64,000 bases of DNA. Origin: Idiomarina piscisalsi (GTDB taxonomy: Bacteria > Pseudomonadota > Gammaproteobacteria > Enterobacterales > Alteromonadaceae). Of this stretch, positions 9,959-19,547 are shown one piece after another. Location of the stretch: positions 1 through 64,000 of the forward strand of contig NZ_PIQA01000003.1 in assembly GCF_003987095.1 (NCBI RefSeq), written 5' to 3'. The translations under genes and the position numbers were made by a program. The notes under the pieces were generated by a model. It saw nothing but the letters and a program-made list of their open reading frames with translations. It did no database searches and was not told the DNA's origin. Each line of letters starts with the position of its first letter. Within the stretch, counting starts at the first letter, position 1.

Positions 9959-12748
9959 ATGAATTTACTCATTATCATCATGGCGCCACTATTTGGTGCA
10001 TTACTACCTTTATTACTAAAACAAACGCCACGACTGATAAAAACTGGCGTTACACTGCTTATACCACTAACTGGCATAGCTATATTACTCAGTTATGCGC
10101 CACAGACTTTATCCGGAGATACTCCTAAACACTTTATAGAGTGGCTGCCGTCTATTGGGCTCGACTTTGCTATTCGTCTTGACGGTCTCTCCCTTTTGTT
10201 CTGTTCATTGATACTGGGAATTGGCGTCCTTATTATTGGCTACGCCCACTATTACCTCTCCTACGAGGATGACGACTCAAGATTCTACGCCTGTCTCCTG
10301 CTTTTTATGGCCTCGATGCTTGGCATAGTTATGGCTGACAACATTCTGCTTATGTGGGCATTTTGGGAGCTTACCAGCATTTCATCATTCCTGCTTATTG
10401 GTTACTGGTTTCATAGCAGCGATGCCCGCCGTGGTGCCCGCATGGCACTTGCAACAACAGGGGCTGGTGGACTGGCTCTGCTAGCCGGCTTGCTAATTAT
10501 TGGGAATATTGCAGGAAGCTACCAATTTGACGATATCGTTGCCTCAGCAGAGGCTATAAAAAATCACGAATACTATACCGCGGCTCTTGTTCTTTTATTG
10601 CTGGGTGCCTTCACTAAGTCAGCACAGTTTCCATTCCAGTTCTGGTTGCCACACGCAATGGCAGCGCCAACGCCAGTCAGTGCGTACTTACACTCTGCTA
10701 CCATGGTAAAAGCGGGTATATTTCTATTGGCAAGGTTCCACCCGGTCATGGCAGGCACAGAACTTTGGCTGACCACTGTTACCGTTACCGGGCTAATCAC
10801 CATGTTAGTAGGCGCTTACTTTGCGTTACTTAAACATGATTTAAAGGGTTTGCTTGCATTTTCGACAGTTAGTCACCTTGGGTTAATTTGTATGCTGCTG
10901 GGCATAGGCACCCAAGCAGCCGTTATTGCGGCAATGTTTCATATTATTAATCACGCCTGTTTTAAAGCTGCGTTATTTATGACAGCCGGTATTATCGATC
11001 ATGAGTCTGGCACTCGTGATATGCGCAAACTCCAGGGGTTAATGGGTCTGATGCCCATTACGGCAACCCTAGCTATGGTTGTAGCGGCATCGATGGCCGG
11101 CATCCCGCCCTTTAACGGTTTTATGTCGAAAGAGCTATTCCTTGCTCAAGCGGCACAACAGCACTTATTCGGAGGGCTTTCCTGGTTCGTACCTGTATTG
11201 GCAACAGTGGGAGCGGCTCTGTCTGTAGCTTACTCAATTCGCTTTATTCACGATGTGTTTTTTAATGGTGAGTACAAAGAATTACCGAAAAAACCGCATG
11301 ACCCACCTCGTATGATGTCAGCGCCGGTTGCATTACTTGCACTACTTTGCATCGCTATCGGCCTTGCACCCATGCCCATAGTGTCAGAGCTTTTAAACTC
11401 TGCTGTTACTGCCGTCACCCACTCACAAACAGAGGTTAAACTGTCACTGTGGCACGGATTTAACATTCCGTTATTGATGAGTGCGATAGCTGTCGTGGCG
11501 GGTATACTCATATATATTGCCCGCGACCAACTATTTACGTTTAACCGGCAGTTTGACGGTCAGGACGCCAAGCATAACTTTGAACGGCTGGTCCAAAAAG
11601 CCAGTGATACTTCATCACGATTGTTCGACAAGCTGGATACTGGCTCTTTGCAGCGCTATATGGCGTTTGTCTTAATAAGTGTCATTGTCATATTACTGCC
11701 TTCACTTATTGATATTAGTGCCATTACAGGAAGCTCTCCACAGCAATCCATTGATACCGTTTCAATGGTTGGAGCCATCGTGTTAATTGGAGCTGCTTTT
11801 GGCACTGCAACACTACACCGCAACCGTTTTGTAATGCTAATGATGCTTTCTGTTGTGGGCTTGATGGTCTCTTTAGCATTTGCTCATTTTTCTGCGCCCG
11901 ATTTAGCCATGACTCAGTTAGTGGTCGAAGTTGTCAGCATTATTTTAATGATTCTGGCACTCTTTTTTATGCCACAGAAAACTAACCGGGCATCAAGTGG
12001 CCACCGGGTCTTTCGCGATATTATAATTGCGAGCTTTATTGGTGGAATTGTAGCAACCTTAAATTTCGCCATTCTAACCACACCCGCAGAATCAATTTCT
12101 GATTTCTTTATTGCTAACGCAAAAACCGGCGGTGGCGGCACCAATGTTGTAAACGTTATTCTGGTCGACTTTCGTGGCTTTGATACATTAGGCGAGATAA
12201 CGGTTTTAGCCATTGCTGCGGCAGGGATACATAAGCTACTTAATAAGCTTAAACCCTTTATGCCATCCAGCGATGTCGACGGCCGTCCATGGCATAGAAT
12301 AAAGCACCCGCTCATGCTCACTAACGTCGCTAATTTGGTCTTACCCATGGCGATGGTCGTTGCAGCTTATATTTTCCTGCGTGGTCACAACTTGCCGGGT
12401 GGTGGCTTTATTGCCGGGCTTATCGCAGCGTCAGCCATGATTCTTCAATATGTCGCAAACGGTGTTGACTGGGTTAAAGAGCGATTCAATGTAAATTACC
12501 AGTCGCTTATGTCTATCGGAGTCATGATTGCTGCCCTAACAGGTCTTGGAAGCTGGCTATTTAACAAGCCGTTCCTCACTAGCTGGTTTACTTATTTAGA
12601 CTGGCCTGTCGTTGGTAAATGGGAGTTCGCAACGGCATTGCTATTTGACTTAGGCGTATTCCTCACCGTTATAGGTGCCACAATGATGATTCTCAGTAAC
12701 TTCGGCAAAATGACGACACGCCATCGTCCAACTCACGAGGGCAACTAA
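9959..12748 (+). CDS. mrpA: Mrp antiporter subunit A, fused to subunit B
   Basis: The large membrane subunit of the Mrp cation/proton antiporter (929 residues from the ATG at 9959). The N-terminal part is NuoL/M-like, with Glu137 in NILLMWAFWELTS and the motif HAMAAPTPVSAYLHSATMVK. A NuoJ-like region with GFDTLGEITVLAIAAAG follows, then a C-terminal MrpB domain (about residue 775 onward, RGHNLPGGGFIAGLIAA). Fusion of A and B is the PhaAB-type arrangement. An in-frame TTG start at 9911 would add 16 residues, but the ATG gives a normal membrane start. The next gene overlaps by one base. The gene runs against the flanking ribosomal genes. Confidence 0.95.
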   Translation: MNLLIIIMAPLFGALLPLLLKQTPRLIKTGVTLLIPLTGIAILLSYAPQTLSGDTPKHFIEWLPSIGLDFAIRLDGLSLLFCSLILGIGVLIIGYAHYYLSYEDDDSRFYACLLLFMASMLGIVMADNILLMWAFWELTSISSFLLIGYWFHSSDARRGARMALATTGAGGLALLAGLLIIGNIAGSYQFDDIVASAEAIKNHEYYTAALVLLLLGAFTKSAQFPFQFWLPHAMAAPTPVSAYLHSATMVKAGIFLLARFHPVMAGTELWLTTVTVTGLITMLVGAYFALLKHDLKGLLAFSTVSHLGLICMLLGIGTQAAVIAAMFHIINHACFKAALFMTAGIIDHESGTRDMRKLQGLMGLMPITATLAMVVAASMAGIPPFNGFMSKELFLAQAAQQHLFGGLSWFVPVLATVGAALSVAYSIRFIHDVFFNGEYKELPKKPHDPPRMMSAPVALLALLCIAIGLAPMPIVSELLNSAVTAVTHSQTEVKLSLWHGFNIPLLMSAIAVVAGILIYIARDQLFTFNRQFDGQDAKHNFERLVQKASDTSSRLFDKLDTGSLQRYMAFVLISVIVILLPSLIDISAITGSSPQQSIDTVSMVGAIVLIGAAFGTATLHRNRFVMLMMLSVVGLMVSLAFAHFSAPDLAMTQLVVEVVSIILMILALFFMPQKTNRASSGHRVFRDIIIASFIGGIVATLNFAILTTPAESISDFFIANAKTGGGGTNVVNVILVDFRGFDTLGEITVLAIAAAGIHKLLNKLKPFMPSSDVDGRPWHRIKHPLMLTNVANLVLPMAMVVAAYIFLRGHNLPGGGFIAGLIAASAMILQYVANGVDWVKERFNVNYQSLMSIGVMIAALTGLGSWLFNKPFLTSWFTYLDWPVVGKWEFATALLFDLGVFLTVIGATMMILSNFGKMTTRHRPTHEGN

Positions 12749-13083
12749 TGGAAACGTTATACTCAGTCACCGTCGGCATTCTTACAGCCTGTAGCGTCTT
12801 TCTTATTCTCAGAGGGCGCTCTTTTCCTGTCGTGGTAGGAATTACTATGCTGTCTTACGCCGTTAACTTATTTCTATTTTCCACCGGCCGTTTAACCATA
12901 GATGGCGCTCCTATATTAGGCACATCTGACTCTTACGCAGATCCGTTGCCACAAGCGCTTGTTTTGACGGCCATTGTAATAGGTTTCGCAATGACCGCTT
13001 ATTCCATTATTTTAGCCGTAAGAACGCGGGGCGAAGTCGGTACAGACGAAGTCAGTGACAGTAACTCGGAGGATAACCGCTGA
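12748..13083 (+). CDS. mrpC: Mrp antiporter subunit C
   Basis: A NuoK-like membrane subunit of 111 residues with three predicted helices and the signature GITMLSYAVNLFLFSTG and DPLPQALVLTAIVIGFA. It overlaps mrpA by one base (TAATG) and mrpD by one base, indicating translational coupling. Confidence 0.94.
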   Translation: METLYSVTVGILTACSVFLILRGRSFPVVVGITMLSYAVNLFLFSTGRLTIDGAPILGTSDSYADPLPQALVLTAIVIGFAMTAYSIILAVRTRGEVGTDEVSDSNSEDNR

Positions 13084-14606
13084 TGTGGCAGCAACACCTA
13101 GCGATACTCCCAATTCTTATTCCGTTATTTACTGCGTTACTGCAGTTATTACCATGGGGTGACCGACCGCAACCTAAACGGCGTGCGATTGGTCTTGCAG
13201 CAAGTATACTGACGCTTGTGGCAAGTGCGTTCCTGCTCATTGAAGTAAATTCACAAGAAATGTTGGTTTACTTGCTGGGTAACTGGGAGGCGCCCTTTGG
13301 CATTGTTCTTATGGTCGATAAGCTCAGTGCCATGATGATGCTGCTTACTGCCATACTTGCACTTCCTGTGCTCGTTTACGGCTGCTACTCGGAAGATAAT
13401 CTTGGCTCGCATTTCCATGCGCTGTTTCAGTTTCAAATTATGGGCATTATGGGGGCTTTCGCAACAGGCGACTTATTTAACCTGTTTGTTTTCTTCGAGG
13501 TGTTACTCATCTCCTCCTATGCCCTACTTATGCACGGCGGCGGTAAGTTTCGGGTCAGAGCAACCTTACACTACGTCTTATTGAACCTTTTAGGCTCTGC
13601 ACTTTTCTTAATCGCTATTGGCACCTTATATGGTGTAACCGGCACTCTGAACATGGCCGACATGGCTGTTAAAATACAAGCGTTAAGTGGCGATCAGGCC
13701 ATGCTCGCAAAAGCCGGTGCTCTTATGTTGCTTATTGTGTTTGGGTTAAAAGCCGCGTTGCTGCCACTTCACTTTTGGCTACCTCAGGCATACTCAACAA
13801 CCAGCGGTGTCGTTGCAGCTTTGTTTGCAATAATGACAAAAGTCGGGGTTTACTCAATAATTCGTGTCTACACGTTGATATTTGGTGCTGATGCCAACGA
13901 GCTAGCCCTTGTTGCCCACGACTGGTTATGGGTGATGGGGCTACTGACAATGTTAGCGGGCGCCTTAGGAATTCTCGCTGCACGCGACTTGCGTTTAATG
14001 GTCGCTTATTTAGTCGTTATCTCTGTGGGCACCATCTTAACGGCTTATAGCCTATTCTCCACTCAAACAACTGGTGCTGCACTGTTTTACCTAGTGCACT
14101 CAACATTTGTCACTGGTGCACTGTTCTTGCTTGCTGATGTTATGGCATTTGAAAGAGGCAAAACCGCTTCTCGCATCGTGTCAGGCAAACAAATGGCGAA
14201 CCATTCAACCTATGCCGTTATGTTTCTGGTTGCGGCCGTTGCCGTTATTGGGCTTCCGCCACTTTCTGGCTTTGTCAGTAAATTGATGATTCTGGAGTCC
14301 GCTAGTGCGAGCGGCCATAACTTTTGGTTATGGGGGGCTATTATAGGCGCAACATTTATTATGTTGGTGGCAGTTACCCGGGCAGGCAGCAAAATGATTT
14401 GGCACACTTTGTCGGGTAATCCGTCGGAACAGTCTGCGCCGCTAGGCAAACGCGCTGCGTTAGCCAGCCTGCTATTATTGTCGTTAATAATGACCGTATT
14501 CGCTCATCCAATACAGCAGTACACTCAGTCTGTTGCCGAGCAGCTTGAACGTACCGAAGACTATCCTAACTGGGTTTTAAAAGCACCGGAGGTGTCAGAT
14601 GAATAA
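13083..14606 (+). CDS. mrpD: Mrp antiporter subunit D
   Basis: A NuoL/M/N-like antiporter subunit of 507 residues with about 14 helices. Glu139 in LFNLFVFFEVLLISSYALL and Lys223 in GLKAALLPLHFWLPQAY correspond to the proton-path residues of the family. The C-terminal conserved AVIGLPPLSGFVSKLMI is intact. It overlaps mrpE by 8 bases. Confidence 0.95.
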   Translation: MWQQHLAILPILIPLFTALLQLLPWGDRPQPKRRAIGLAASILTLVASAFLLIEVNSQEMLVYLLGNWEAPFGIVLMVDKLSAMMMLLTAILALPVLVYGCYSEDNLGSHFHALFQFQIMGIMGAFATGDLFNLFVFFEVLLISSYALLMHGGGKFRVRATLHYVLLNLLGSALFLIAIGTLYGVTGTLNMADMAVKIQALSGDQAMLAKAGALMLLIVFGLKAALLPLHFWLPQAYSTTSGVVAALFAIMTKVGVYSIIRVYTLIFGADANELALVAHDWLWVMGLLTMLAGALGILAARDLRLMVAYLVVISVGTILTAYSLFSTQTTGAALFYLVHSTFVTGALFLLADVMAFERGKTASRIVSGKQMANHSTYAVMFLVAAVAVIGLPPLSGFVSKLMILESASASGHNFWLWGAIIGATFIMLVAVTRAGSKMIWHTLSGNPSEQSAPLGKRAALASLLLLSLIMTVFAHPIQQYTQSVAEQLERTEDYPNWVLKAPEVSDE

Positions 14607-15087
14607 AATACTACCGGCACCTATGTTAAGCCTGTTTTTGCTGATTATTTGGCTTTTATTATTTAATTCGGTAAGTCCAGGAGTGACCTTACTAGGGATA
14701 GCCTTCGCTTTGTTGATTCCCATTTTATTCAAACCAGCTTGGCCAAACTTTGCAAAAGTGAAGAAGCCTCACCTTGCTGTTGTTTATTTCTTTATTCTGA
14801 TCTACGACATTATTATTGCGAACTTTAAAGTCGCCGCACTAATTGTTGGCAAACGTCGCTCTATTACACCGGCATTTTTCGTTTTCCCGCTGGATATGAA
14901 AGAGGAGCTTCCGGTAACAATTTTGGCAAGCACCATAACACTGACGCCAGGTACAGTTTCTTGTGAAATCACTCGTGGGAGAAAAGGCATTTTAATACAC
15001 GCTTTTTCAGAGGAAGACCCCAATGAGGTAATTGAAACTATCCGTCACCGCTACGAGCGCAGATTAAAGGAGATATTCCAATGTTAG
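14599..15087 (+). CDS. mrpE: Mrp antiporter subunit E
   Basis: A 162-residue small subunit with two to three N-terminal helices and a cytoplasmic domain containing the family-typical TILASTITLTPGTVSCEI. It overlaps mrpF by 7 bases. Confidence 0.93.
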   Translation: MNKILPAPMLSLFLLIIWLLLFNSVSPGVTLLGIAFALLIPILFKPAWPNFAKVKKPHLAVVYFFILIYDIIIANFKVAALIVGKRRSITPAFFVFPLDMKEELPVTILASTITLTPGTVSCEITRGRKGILIHAFSEEDPNEVIETIRHRYERRLKEIFQC

Positions 15088-15350
15088 GTACATTACTGCA
15101 AATTGCTTTTTTGCTGTTTAGCCTGGCTATACTGATGAATTTCTGGCGACTCGTAAAAGGACCTGATCTGCCGGATAGAATTCTTGCGCTAGACACGATT
15201 TACATAAATTCTCTGGCATTACTTTTATTGCTTGGGCTTTATCAGAATACTCAAACCTATTTCGAAGCCGCACTGCTCATTGCGATGTTTGGCTTTGTTG
15301 GCACTATTGCCGCAGGTAAATTTCTCCTGCGCGGCGACCTCATCGAATAA
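15081..15350 (+). CDS. mrpF: Mrp antiporter subunit F
   Basis: An 89-residue three-helix subunit with the conserved KGPDLPDRILALDTIYINSL, whose aspartates are characteristic of MrpF. It is 12 bases before mrpG. Confidence 0.93.
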   Translation: MLGTLLQIAFLLFSLAILMNFWRLVKGPDLPDRILALDTIYINSLALLLLLGLYQNTQTYFEAALLIAMFGFVGTIAAGKFLLRGDLIE

Positions 15351-15362
15351 AGGGCTCACATT

Positions 15363-15740
15363 ATGGATGCATTAAACGAATTACCCGTATGGAGTCAGTG
15401 GCTGGTTGGATTCTTTATCTTATTAGGCGCAATCTTTGCGTTTATCGGTTCTTTAGGACTCGCAGTCCTCCCAGACTTTTATACCCGCTTGCACGCACCC
15501 ACAAAAAATACAACCTTGGGTATTGGTGGCATTGTTATCGCCGCCATTATTGTAATGAGCATGCAAAATGGACTTTCTTTGAGTGAGTTACTCATTGCAA
15601 TTTTTCTCTTCTTAACGGCCCCTATTAGTGCCCATATAATGGCAAAAGCCGCCTTACACACTGAGCTTAAGATGTTCCACCGGACCAAAGACTTCCGCGA
15701 AGAGGGGGATGCTTACGAGCATGAAAAAACCGACTCTTGA
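15363..15740 (+). CDS. mrpG: Mrp antiporter subunit G
   Basis: A 125-residue three-helix subunit with the MrpG signature LPDFYTRLHAPTKNTTLG, followed by a hydrophilic tail. It completes the A/B fusion, C, D, E, F, G set. Its last codons and stop lie inside the terminator hairpin at 15724-15752. Confidence 0.93.
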   Translation: MDALNELPVWSQWLVGFFILLGAIFAFIGSLGLAVLPDFYTRLHAPTKNTTLGIGGIVIAAIIVMSMQNGLSLSELLIAIFLFLTAPISAHIMAKAALHTELKMFHRTKDFREEGDAYEHEKTDS

Positions 15741-15752
15741 GAGTCGGTTTTA
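15724..15752. terminator. Bidirectional terminator with mrpG stop in the loop
   Basis: An 11-bp perfect stem (AAAACCGACTC with GAGTCGGTTTT) around the loop TTGA. The TGA of mrpG is in the loop, so the stem contains the last mrpG codons. A/T runs on both sides let it serve the mrp operon and, on the minus strand, the porin gene. Confidence 0.85.
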
Positions 15753-15773
15753 ATTTCTTAAACTCAATTTCTG

Positions 15774-17180
15774 TTAGAAGTAATAACCAAAGTTGATATT
15801 AAAGCGGTTATTGACGTCACCACCATCGGTCGCGATGTTACCACCAATAAAGGGTTGGTTTTTCGCTCTAACAAAATCAACATAGGTGTAAAAACCGCCA
15901 CCAGCTGCTACTGCGACACCCAGAACATTCATCCAAGTATCATCTTGATAGCCTGCTTTGTCGGTAATAATGCTATGGTCATTGTAGAATGTCAGGCTGG
16001 TAATTGGCCCTATTTCTACCGGTAATGTGTATGCAACGTTACCTGTGTAGATTTTCGCTTCAGTTGGAATTGCGTCGTAGTAGGCATAAGCCCCCATATA
16101 AACGCCTGTATTCTCAACCTCTAAGTCATACTCGTAATCGGCATACTGGAGTTGCACATTCCAGGGACCGTTATTGTAGTTACCATGTGCGCCCCATGCG
16201 AAGCGGTTACCAACATTTTGGTTTTCAAATTGCTGTAGAGCAGAGAAACCGTCAGCAGCACTTCCAGAGTAATAATTGTTACCTTGAGCGGACAAACCGA
16301 CTTCTAAATTATGATCGTCGCTGAAACTGAAAATATGCGCACCACGCAGCGCATAACTATTACTCTCGCCAATTGGTAGCGCCGGCGTATCATAAGCCCC
16401 CTGTCCCGGAGCTCGAACACCTACAGTGTCATAGTTATAGCGGGCTGTACGGTCACTGGTAGAGCCATCAACGCCACCTTGCTCATCTGACTTATGATAA
16501 GCAATATCGAAGTGCCAGTCGTCGCTACGGTAGCGCAAACGAATGCCGTTATCGTGCTCGTCTTCTAAGCCTACGTAGAATGTAGAGTTAAAGAAATAAC
16601 TGTGCGAGTTATAAGGCATATTACCGAAAGGTACTTTAACTACACCAACCTGGCCTTGCCAATTGTCGGTAAAGTTATAACCAAACCAAGCATGCTTAAC
16701 CACGTCCATATAATGGAACCAACGGTATTCTGCCGAGAGAATCACGTCACCAATTTCGCCGTCAAAGTTAAGGCGGAAAATATCAAAGTCTAAGTCACCG
16801 CCCCTGTTTTCATTACCTGAGTTGTAGTCGTTGTATTCATATTGAAAACGCACCGCACCATGAATTTTAATAGGCCAGTTTTCGTTCTCTTCAGTTTTCT
16901 TCTCTAATTTATCTAATCGTGCGTGAACACCTGTATCATAGGCAACGGTGCGAGTTTCAGTTTTTTCGTCAACCGTAGCGTCTTCTGAGACCTTTCGTTT
17001 CTCTACAACAACGACTTTTTCCTTTTCCTCTTGTTCTTTCTCGGCCAGGCGTTGTTCAAGCTCAGCCAGACGCTCTTTTAAAGCTTGAATTTCATCTTTA
17101 ACAGACCCTCCGTCTTGCGGAGCCGCAAGCACCGGAGACGCAGCAAGCATGGTAGCTGCGAAAAAAAGACTTTTTGACAT
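15774..17180 (-). CDS. Outer-membrane porin with N-terminal coiled coil
   Basis: A 468-residue beta-barrel protein. Residues 1-19 are a signal peptide (cleavage near VLA-AP). Residues about 26-55 are a heptad-rich coiled coil (EIQALKERLAELEQRLAEKE) and about 56-105 a charged linker. From about 110 alternating aromatic beta strands form the barrel, ending in NINFGYYF, whose terminal Phe fits the outer-membrane assembly signal. The layout resembles phosphate-selective porin O/P (OprP/OprO) and related carbohydrate porins that trimerise through the coiled coil; the substrate cannot be told. AGGAGA precedes the ATG. It lies between mrpG and rpsQ, convergent with mrp. Confidence 0.85.
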   Translation of the reverse strand: MSKSLFFAATMLAASPVLAAPQDGGSVKDEIQALKERLAELEQRLAEKEQEEKEKVVVVEKRKVSEDATVDEKTETRTVAYDTGVHARLDKLEKKTEENENWPIKIHGAVRFQYEYNDYNSGNENRGGDLDFDIFRLNFDGEIGDVILSAEYRWFHYMDVVKHAWFGYNFTDNWQGQVGVVKVPFGNMPYNSHSYFFNSTFYVGLEDEHDNGIRLRYRSDDWHFDIAYHKSDEQGGVDGSTSDRTARYNYDTVGVRAPGQGAYDTPALPIGESNSYALRGAHIFSFSDDHNLEVGLSAQGNNYYSGSAADGFSALQQFENQNVGNRFAWGAHGNYNNGPWNVQLQYADYEYDLEVENTGVYMGAYAYYDAIPTEAKIYTGNVAYTLPVEIGPITSLTFYNDHSIITDKAGYQDDTWMNVLGVAVAAGGGFYTYVDFVRAKNQPFIGGNIATDGGDVNNRFNINFGYYF

Positions 17181-17280
17181 ACATGTCTCCTTACAGGTAA
17201 GGCGTAATGACTACGCAAATTATCTTAAATAATTCTAGTTTAAATTCAGATATTTGTACTCATTAAGTAAAGGTTTAGAT

Positions 17281-17313
17281 CAAAAAAAAGGCCTCCGCAA
17301 GGGAGGCCTTTGT
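17281..17313 (-). terminator. S10 operon terminator
   Basis: On the minus strand AAAGGCCTCC pairs with GGAGGCCTTT around CTTGC and is followed by a T-run. It lies 24 bases after rpsQ, so the S10 transcript ends here instead of running on into rplN. A-runs on the other side could also make it work in the plus direction. Confidence 0.88.
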
Positions 17314-17336
17314 ATTTTTTACTTCGTTATCTGCGT

Positions 17337-17600
17337 TTAGACAACAGTTGCACGTTCTACGATTTCAACCAATGTCCAAGATTTATTCTTAGACAGAGGA
17401 CGACATTCGCGAACAATCACGGTATCGCCCTGTTTAACTTGGTTGTCTTCGTCATGCGCGTGTACTTTAGTTGTACGCGTGATGTACTTCCCGTATATCG
17501 GGTGTTTTACACGACGTTCAACAGCTACAGTGATGGTTTTATCCATCTTATCGCTGACAACTTTGCCTTGCAGAGTACGAACACGTTTTTCTTCAGCCAT
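17337..17600 (-). CDS. rpsQ: 30S ribosomal protein S17
   Basis: S17 (87 residues), an OB-fold 16S rRNA-binding protein, with [19 protein letters not shown] near the start. Last gene of the S10 operon; its start overlaps the rpmC stop by one base. Confidence 0.98.
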   Translation of the reverse strand: MAEEKRVRTLQGKVVSDKMDKTITVAVERRVKHPIYGKYITRTTKVHAHDEDNQVKQGDTVIVRECRPLSKNKSWTLVEIVERATVV

Positions 17601-17791
17601 TACGCACCTGCCTTCTCATTTAAGATGGTTTTAACACGTGCGATATTACGACGCACTTGTTTCATCATGTGAGTCTGATTCAGCTGACCAGTTGCCGCCT
17701 GCATGCGCAGATTAAACTGCTCACGACGTAGGTTCAGCAATTCTTCTTGCAGCTGCTCAACGGTTTTTTCTTTTAGTTCACTTGCTTTCAT
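17600..17791 (-). CDS. rpmC: 50S ribosomal protein L29
   Basis: L29 (63 residues), at the tunnel exit where trigger factor and SRP dock. I chose the ATG at 17789-17791, giving [20 protein letters not shown] like other L29 proteins; a GTG one codon earlier is also in frame. The ATG overlaps the rplP stop codon (TGATG). Confidence 0.96.
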   Translation of the reverse strand: MKASELKEKTVEQLQEELLNLRREQFNLRMQAATGQLNQTHMMKQVRRNIARVKTILNEKAGA

Positions 17792-18204
17792 CACATTACC
17801 GTCCGAGTCACAAAGGTTGTTTTGAAAGGCAGTTTACGTGCCGCTAAGCGGAACGCTTCACGTGCCAACTCTTCAGGAACACCGTCCATTTCATACAGAA
17901 CGCGACCTGGTTGAATCTGAGCAACCCAGTATTCAACGTTACCTTTACCTTTACCCATACGAACTTCTAAAGGCTTTTTGGTAATAGGTTTGTCTGGGAA
18001 TACACGGATCCAGATTTTACCTTGACGCTTAACGTGACGAGTCATCGCACGACGGCCTGCTTCGATTTGACGTGCAGTCATACGACCGCGGTCAGTTGCT
18101 TTTAAACCGTATGAACCGAAGCTGACTTTGTTACCAGACTGCGCCAGACCACGGTTGCGGCCTGTGTGAACCTTACGGAATTTTGTACGCTTAGGTTGTA
18201 ACAT
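17791..18204 (-). CDS. rplP: 50S ribosomal protein L16
   Basis: L16 (137 residues), near the A-site tRNA and peptidyl-transferase centre. It starts [20 protein letters not shown] and has [20 protein letters not shown]. In the S10 operon, 11 bases after rpsC. Confidence 0.98.
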   Translation of the reverse strand: MLQPKRTKFRKVHTGRNRGLAQSGNKVSFGSYGLKATDRGRMTARQIEAGRRAMTRHVKRQGKIWIRVFPDKPITKKPLEVRMGKGKGNVEYWVAQIQPGRVLYEMDGVPEELAREAFRLAARKLPFKTTFVTRTVM

Positions 18205-18215
18205 TTCGTCTCTCC

Positions 18216-18896
18216 TTACTTACGGTTTTTGCCGCGCTTAGGAGCTGGCTTTTCTTCTGTTGGCAGGCCACCTAAAACCTCGCCACGGAAAATCCAGACC
18301 TTCACACCGATGATACCGTAAGTGGTGTTCGCTTCTGAAGTCGAGTAATCAATATCCGCACGTAATGTGTGCAGAGGTACACGACCTTCACGATACCACT
18401 CAGTACGTGCGATTTCTGCGCCGCCTAAACGACCGCTAACTTCAACTTTGATACCTTTGGCACCTAAGCGAATAGCGTTCTGTACAGCACGCTTCATTGC
18501 ACGACGGAACATAACACGACGCTCTAACTGACCAGCGATGTTGTCAGCAACAAGTTGTGAATCCAGTTCTGGCTTGCGTACTTCAGAAATATTGATTTGC
18601 GACGGTGCGCCAGTCAATTTCTGAACTTGCTTACGCAGCTTTTCTACGTCTTCACCTTTTTTACCGATAACAACGCCAGGGCGTGCAGTGTGAATAGTCA
18701 CACGAACACTCTTAGCTGGGCGTTCAATTACGATACGAGATACTGATGCGTTACGCAGTTCTTTCGTCAGGAACTTACGTACCTGATGATCACTGTGTAG
18801 GTTATCAGCGAACTCATTTGTATTCGCATACCAGGTTGCATTCCATGGTCTGGAGATACCTAGGCGAATACCATTAGGATGTACTTTCTGACCCAT
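18216..18896 (-). CDS. rpsC: 30S ribosomal protein S3
   Basis: S3 (226 residues), part of the mRNA entry channel. It starts [20 protein letters not shown] and has a KH domain with the GXXG loop in [15 protein letters not shown]. In the S10 operon, 10 bases after rplV. Confidence 0.98.
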   Translation of the reverse strand: MGQKVHPNGIRLGISRPWNATWYANTNEFADNLHSDHQVRKFLTKELRNASVSRIVIERPAKSVRVTIHTARPGVVIGKKGEDVEKLRKQVQKLTGAPSQINISEVRKPELDSQLVADNIAGQLERRVMFRRAMKRAVQNAIRLGAKGIKVEVSGRLGGAEIARTEWYREGRVPLHTLRADIDYSTSEANTTYGIIGVKVWIFRGEVLGGLPTEEKPAPKRGKNRK

Positions 18897-18906
18897 AATT
18901 TATCTC

Positions 18907-19239
18907 CTAGCTATCCGACACGACCACAGTAATGTGGCTGGTGCGCTTAAAGATACGATCGGCACGGCCTTTCGCACGTGGCTTGATGCGCTTCATTGTA
19001 GGACCTTCGTCTAAGAAGATCTTAGCAACTTTCAGCTCATCGATGTCCGCACCTTCGTTGTGCTCCGCGTTCGCGATTGCTGACTCTAAAACTTTCTTAA
19101 TTAAGCCAGCAGCTGCTTTTGGGCTGTATGCCAGGATATCCAGTGCTTTTTCTACTGGAAGTCCACGGATTTGGTCTGCGACCAAACGGCCCTTTTGAGC
19201 AGAAACGCGGGCAAATTGGTGTTTAGCAATTGCTTCCAT
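18907..19239 (-). CDS. rplV: 50S ribosomal protein L22
   Basis: L22 (110 residues), whose hairpin lines the exit tunnel. It starts [20 protein letters not shown]. The ATG at 19237-19239 is preferred by similarity; a GTG directly before it is in frame and is also compatible with the upstream AGAGG. In the S10 operon, 13 bases after rpsS. Confidence 0.97.
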   Translation of the reverse strand: MEAIAKHQFARVSAQKGRLVADQIRGLPVEKALDILAYSPKAAAGLIKKVLESAIANAEHNEGADIDELKVAKIFLDEGPTMKRIKPRAKGRADRIFKRTSHITVVVSDS

Positions 19240-19252
19240 CACTCTCTACCTC

Positions 19253-19531
19253 TTACCGTTTCTTCGCTTTCTTATCAGCAGCATGGCCGCGATAAGTACG
19301 GGTTGGTGCGAATTCGCCCAGCTTATGACCGATCATTTCGTCTGAAACGAATACAGGAACGTGTTGACGACCGTTGTGAACAGCGATAGTCAAACCGATC
19401 ATATCAGGGATGATCATTGAACGACGGGACCAAGTTTTAATTGGCTTTTTATCCCCGGCTTCCAACGCTTTCTCCACCTTATTTAGCAGGTGAAGGTCTA
19501 TAAATGGACCTTTTTTAAGAGAACGTGGCAT
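19253..19531 (-). CDS. rpsS: 30S ribosomal protein S19
   Basis: S19 (92 residues) of the 30S head, starting [20 protein letters not shown] and containing [20 protein letters not shown]. In the S10 operon. Confidence 0.98.
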   Translation of the reverse strand: MPRSLKKGPFIDLHLLNKVEKALEAGDKKPIKTWSRRSMIIPDMIGLTIAVHNGRQHVPVFVSDEMIGHKLGEFAPTRTYRGHAADKKAKKR

Positions 19532-19547
19532 GTTTAATCCTCAACTC

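Noticed and set aside
11914-12348. A 144-codon open frame antisense to mrpA
   Set aside because: Mirror of membrane-helix codons in mrpA, with no independent support.
9683-17336. A transposon or prophage origin of the mrp/porin insertion
   Set aside because: No transposase, integrase, terminal inverted repeat or target duplication could be seen at either edge; composition does not stand out by eye.
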